Assembly: GCA_002308155.1 (NCBI GenBank)
Contig: DBVQ01000063.1
Span: 7,695-15,276, forward strand
From: Christensenella sp. UBA1260
GTDB lineage: Bacteria; Bacillota; Clostridia; Christensenellales; CAG-917
Direction of reading: 5' to 3'
Length of the DNA stretch: 7,582 nt
Shown here: one piece after another, positions 5,465 to 7,582 of the stretch
Layout: each line of letters starts with the position of its first letter
Numbering within the stretch: position 1 is the first letter of the stretch
Notes under the pieces: model-generated
Database searches by the model: none
The model's input: only the letters and a program-made list of their open reading frames with translations
Told to the model about the DNA's origin: nothing
Translations under genes and position numbers: made by a program

Positions 5465-6352
5465 TTACAGACTCTGTCTCAAATCAATTTGGGTTTGATC
5501 ATTGCAAATGATCACGTTGTTGTATTTTTGTGCAATATATTCTTTCACTTCATCAGAGAGCAGAGCATCAGTCAAGACGTCGATTTTTGTTTGGTAGATT
5601 TTATCGTTTTGGTAGTCGTTTTTGCGGGCGGCAAGTCCGTTGGCTTTGCCTGTCACTTGTGCCGAATCACTCTCAACTGCGGCTCTATGATTGTTGTCTG
5701 CGCTGATATTGCCTGTGAGTGCTGTGTTGCAAGGTAGGCACACAAAGTCATAATCGGTCATTGAAGCCACGAGCAGATTTTCGGCGATGAGTCTGATTTC
5801 AACTCCTGTAGTTGAAGTCCATTTGTCTCCGTTGAAAGCAAGTTCGCCGGTGTTTGAAAGCGGATAGTTTGCGCCCTCGGTAGTTTTTGAGAATACGCCG
5901 TTTGTTTCAAGAAGTTGGAGTGCTCTTGCGGCGTTGGAAGAGTCGTTGCATATAGCAAATGAAGTGCCGTCCGCCACAGAAGTGCCGGCGCGTGCTTTGC
6001 CATAATAGACGCCAAGCGGTTCATAATGCACCTTGCAACTCAAAAAGAGTTGGGACGCATAGTCGCCTGACAATAGATATGGTTCGTGCTGAAAATAGTT
6101 TGCGTCGTAGTCCTTGTTTGCTACTGCGCTGTTTTGTTCGGACCAATCAAGGATTTTTACTTTGAGAGTGTATCCTTTTGAGGCGAGAATATCTTTTACG
6201 ACACCGTTCAGTATTTCTGCGTGTGGAATGTCCGAAGCGCAAACACTGATGGTTTTTTCGTTGTTTTTATTGCAGGCGACAAGCGTGCCTGCGGAAATCG
6301 CTATAGTTGCGATAAGGGTTGTTATAAGAAATATTTTTGCGAGTTTTTTCAT
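5465..6352 (-). CDS. metQ: MetQ/NlpA-family lipoprotein, methionine-binding component of ABC importer
   Basis: Extracytoplasmic, membrane-anchored substrate-binding lipoprotein that delivers methionine (D- and L-forms in characterised relatives) to MetNI. Residues 1-26 are a lipoprotein signal peptide, with lipobox LVAC and lipidated Cys27. Family landmarks are SDIPHAEIL (40-48), DYDANYFQHEPYL (81-93), LGVYYGKA (113-120) and the D-x-D segment TDYDFVCLPCNTA (199-211), where relatives usually show I-N-x-N-Y-A. The 295-residue length is slightly above the usual 270-285. The start overlaps the metI stop by 4 bases (ATGA), and AAAGGAG (plus coordinates 6362-6368) precedes it. Odd points are six cysteines in the mature part (38, 106, 135, 205, 208, 283) in addition to Cys27, including a C-L-P-C pair near the predicted ligand site. 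Methionine is inferred from family and operon; other amino acids or peptides are possible. Confidence 0.92.
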   Translation of the reverse strand: MKKLAKIFLITTLIATIAISAGTLVACNKNNEKTISVCASDIPHAEILNGVVKDILASKGYTLKVKILDWSEQNSAVANKDYDANYFQHEPYLLSGDYASQLFLSCKVHYEPLGVYYGKARAGTSVADGTSFAICNDSSNAARALQLLETNGVFSKTTEGANYPLSNTGELAFNGDKWTSTTGVEIRLIAENLLVASMTDYDFVCLPCNTALTGNISADNNHRAAVESDSAQVTGKANGLAARKNDYQNDKIYQTKIDVLTDALLSDEVKEYIAQKYNNVIICNDQTQIDLRQSL

Positions 6353-7020
6353 TTTGCGATTCTCCTTTTGTCAATTTTTTTTGCAAATCTGAGTCCTGCC
6401 TCTTGCAGGAGTTGTACAATAATCACAACGAGAATTATGAGCACCCAAAAATAGGCTGAAGTGAGATAATCTCCCGTGTGTCTTGTGTAAAAAGTGTATA
6501 TGCCCGATATGAGCCCGCCTGCGCCGATATTGTACGCGAAAGACGTATAACCGATTATGCTGACCGCCACAACCGCTACGCCTGTCAACAAAGAAACTTT
6601 GCTTTCGGGGAGCAATACTTTTGTGATTAGTTGCCATTTGGTTGCTCCAAGCGATTTGACAGCTTCTATCTCGCCTGCGGGGACTTCTGCAAGCGATTGT
6701 TCAACCATACGCGCCACAAATCCAAACGCACAGACCGTCATGGGAATGAGCATTGTGTACCATTCGCCCGTACCTCTGCCAAACCAAGCTCTTGTCCACG
6801 GCATACAAAGCACGATGACGATAAGACAAGGAATAGAGCGGAGTATATTGACGACAACCCCCACGACAAAGTTGAAAATCTTGTTTGGGGCAAGCCCCGT
6901 TTTTGATGTGACGTTCAAAAGAACGCCGACAGGAAGCCCGAGAATGTAGGCGAAAGTTGTTGAAAGCACGGTGACGAGCAGAGTTTCGCCGAGCATAATG
7001 CCGAGATCATTCCAATTCAT
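6349..7020 (-). CDS. metI: MetI, methionine ABC importer permease
   Basis: Membrane-spanning subunit that forms the translocation channel with MetN. The 223 residues are close to the E. coli MetI length (217). Five hydrophobic segments are visible at about 10-36, 47-72, 86-104, 142-163 and 186-208. The cytoplasmic EAA coupling loop that docks on the ATPase is at residues 119-140: E119-A120, G125 and the closing LLP at 136-138. The end is a basic cytoplasmic tail (KKIDKRR). The ATG at 7018-7020 has a strong GAGGAGGT (plus coordinates 7029-7036) located inside the end of metN. It overlaps metN by 14 bases and metQ by 4 bases, so the three proteins are likely made from one mRNA with coupled translation. 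Confidence 0.95.
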   Translation of the reverse strand: MNWNDLGIMLGETLLVTVLSTTFAYILGLPVGVLLNVTSKTGLAPNKIFNFVVGVVVNILRSIPCLIVIVLCMPWTRAWFGRGTGEWYTMLIPMTVCAFGFVARMVEQSLAEVPAGEIEAVKSLGATKWQLITKVLLPESKVSLLTGVAVVAVSIIGYTSFAYNIGAGGLISGIYTFYTRHTGDYLTSAYFWVLIILVVIIVQLLQEAGLRFAKKIDKRRIAK

Positions 7021-7582
7021 TTCCGTTTACCTCCTCATAAAGTACGCCGTGAGCGTCAAGGTATTCGCGTAGTTTTGCGATGTTTTTGTCATAATCCAAC
7101 AAACTGAAAATCGTTTGCCCGTAAAGTCGCTCGTTTATGACCCTTGAATTGGCATAAAGTATGGAAACCTGAACGTCAAGGTCGCGGATTATGTTGGACA
7201 CAATCGGTTCTTCGGTCTGTCCGTTAAACATCAACTTGACAAGCGGTTTGTCGTTGGATTTTGTGCAGACGTGTCCTGAATATATGAGTTTTTTTGCAGT
7301 CTCTGTTTTCGGGGAGAGAAAAACGTCATACAATTCGCCGTTTGCCGTGATTTGCGAGTTTTCTATGATTGCAACTTTGTTGCAAACAGCTTCAATCACG
7401 GACATTTGATGTGAAATGATGATGATTGTAAGCCCAAGAGTACGGTTGAGTTTTTTGAGCAGTTCAAGAATAGACTGCGCGGTGTCAGGGTCAAGAGCGC
7501 TTGTCGCTTCATCACACAACAAAACTTTTGGTTCTGTCATAAGCGCACGAGCAATTGCAACACGCTGTTGTTGTCCGCCTGA
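7007..7582 (-). CDS. metN: MetN, methionine ABC importer ATPase with NIL domain (5' partial)
   Basis: ATP-hydrolysing subunit of the importer. Only the C-terminal 191 residues are in the window; the start, Walker A and Q-loop lie beyond the right edge. The visible part opens exactly at the ABC signature SGGQQQRVAIARAL (visible residues 1-14), followed by Walker B KVLLCDEATSALD (19-31, catalytic Glu25 after Asp24), the D-loop SALD, and the switch histidine in ISHQ (His58). Residues about 114-184 are the NIL/ACT-like regulatory domain: LVKLMFNG, EPIVSNIIRDLDVQVSILYA and GVLYEEV. In characterised MetN this domain binds methionine and inhibits transport (trans-inhibition). The gene ends inside metI by 14 bases. 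Any SAM-responsive leader controlling the operon would lie upstream of metN, outside the window. Confidence 0.95.
   Translation of the reverse strand, partial: SGGQQQRVAIARALMTEPKVLLCDEATSALDPDTAQSILELLKKLNRTLGLTIIIISHQMSVIEAVCNKVAIIENSQITANGELYDVFLSPKTETAKKLIYSGHVCTKSNDKPLVKLMFNGQTEEPIVSNIIRDLDVQVSILYANSRVINERLYGQTIFSLLDYDKNIAKLREYLDAHGVLYEEVNGNELE
7029..7036 (-). promoter_or_regulatory. Strong metI ribosome binding site inside the metN coding end
   Basis: On the - strand this reads GAGGAGGT, 8 bases before the metI ATG. It doubles as the Glu-Glu-Val codons of MetN, so translating ribosomes finishing metN pass through it. This fits coupled expression of ATPase and permease. Confidence 0.75.

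Noticed and set aside
6394..6410. TCCTGC / GCAGGA hairpin near the end of metI, about 40 bases before metQ
   Set aside because: Only a 6-bp stem inside coding sequence with no T-tract on either strand; it could tune metQ mRNA stability, but there is no support beyond the short repeat.
7541..7582. SAM-responsive riboswitch or T-box for the methionine operon
   Set aside because: The leader would lie upstream of metN, which runs off the right edge; nothing of it is in the window.
1..7582. tRNA genes, CRISPR arrays, insertion sequences or long direct repeats
   Set aside because: None seen on reading; almost all of the window is occupied by tightly packed coding sequence.

Overview
The window joins two kinds of DNA. 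Positions 1-4470 (+ strand) carry a virion-structure cassette from a tailed phage. Positions 4520-7582 carry ordinary chromosomal genes: a two-gene + strand unit and a convergent methionine-importer operon on the - strand. The host looks like a Gram-positive Bacillota, probably an uncultured Clostridia-type bacterium. The evidence is strong AGGAGG-type ribosome binding sites, an MnmM/YtqB-family tRNA methyltransferase, a MetQ lipoprotein with a lipobox, and an InlB/Listeria-Bacteroides repeat fused to the capsid protein. No finer taxonomy can be supported from this sequence.

Phage part. In order: a major capsid protein (5' end outside the window) with an appended C-terminal InlB-type repeat, a 102-residue protein of unknown role, a 181-residue head-tail adaptor, a 480-residue tail nozzle/DNA-stabilisation-like protein, a 31-residue leucine zipper, and a 343-residue coiled-coil protein that may be an internal or ejection protein. 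Genes overlap or abut throughout, as in a late operon, and the unit ends in a strong intrinsic terminator at 4489-4518. Order and sizes recall the short-tailed phage P22 (coat, gp4 adaptor of about 166 aa, gp10 nozzle of about 472 aa, then a coiled-coil needle). No integrase, repressor, lysis gene, long-tail gene or receptor-binding protein lies in this part, so the window probably shows the right end of a prophage or a prophage remnant.

Host part. Immediately after the terminator T-tract there is a near-consensus promoter (TTGACG, 17 bp, TATACT). It is placed so that transcription should start at or next to the ATG of mnmM, which suggests a leaderless or nearly leaderless mRNA. mnmM (final methylation of mnm5s2U34 in tRNA) is followed by a DUF1294 membrane-protein gene and a terminator hairpin at 5413-5445. 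Converging from the other side is metN-metI-metQ, a complete ABC methionine-importer gene set apart from the start of metN, which runs off the right edge. Both junctions inside that operon are overlaps (14 and 4 bases).

The observations most worth following up are the 31-residue zipper with an almost ideal V/I-at-a, L-at-d heptad pattern, the InlB repeat on the capsid, the leaderless mnmM start against the prophage edge, and the cysteine-rich MetQ.
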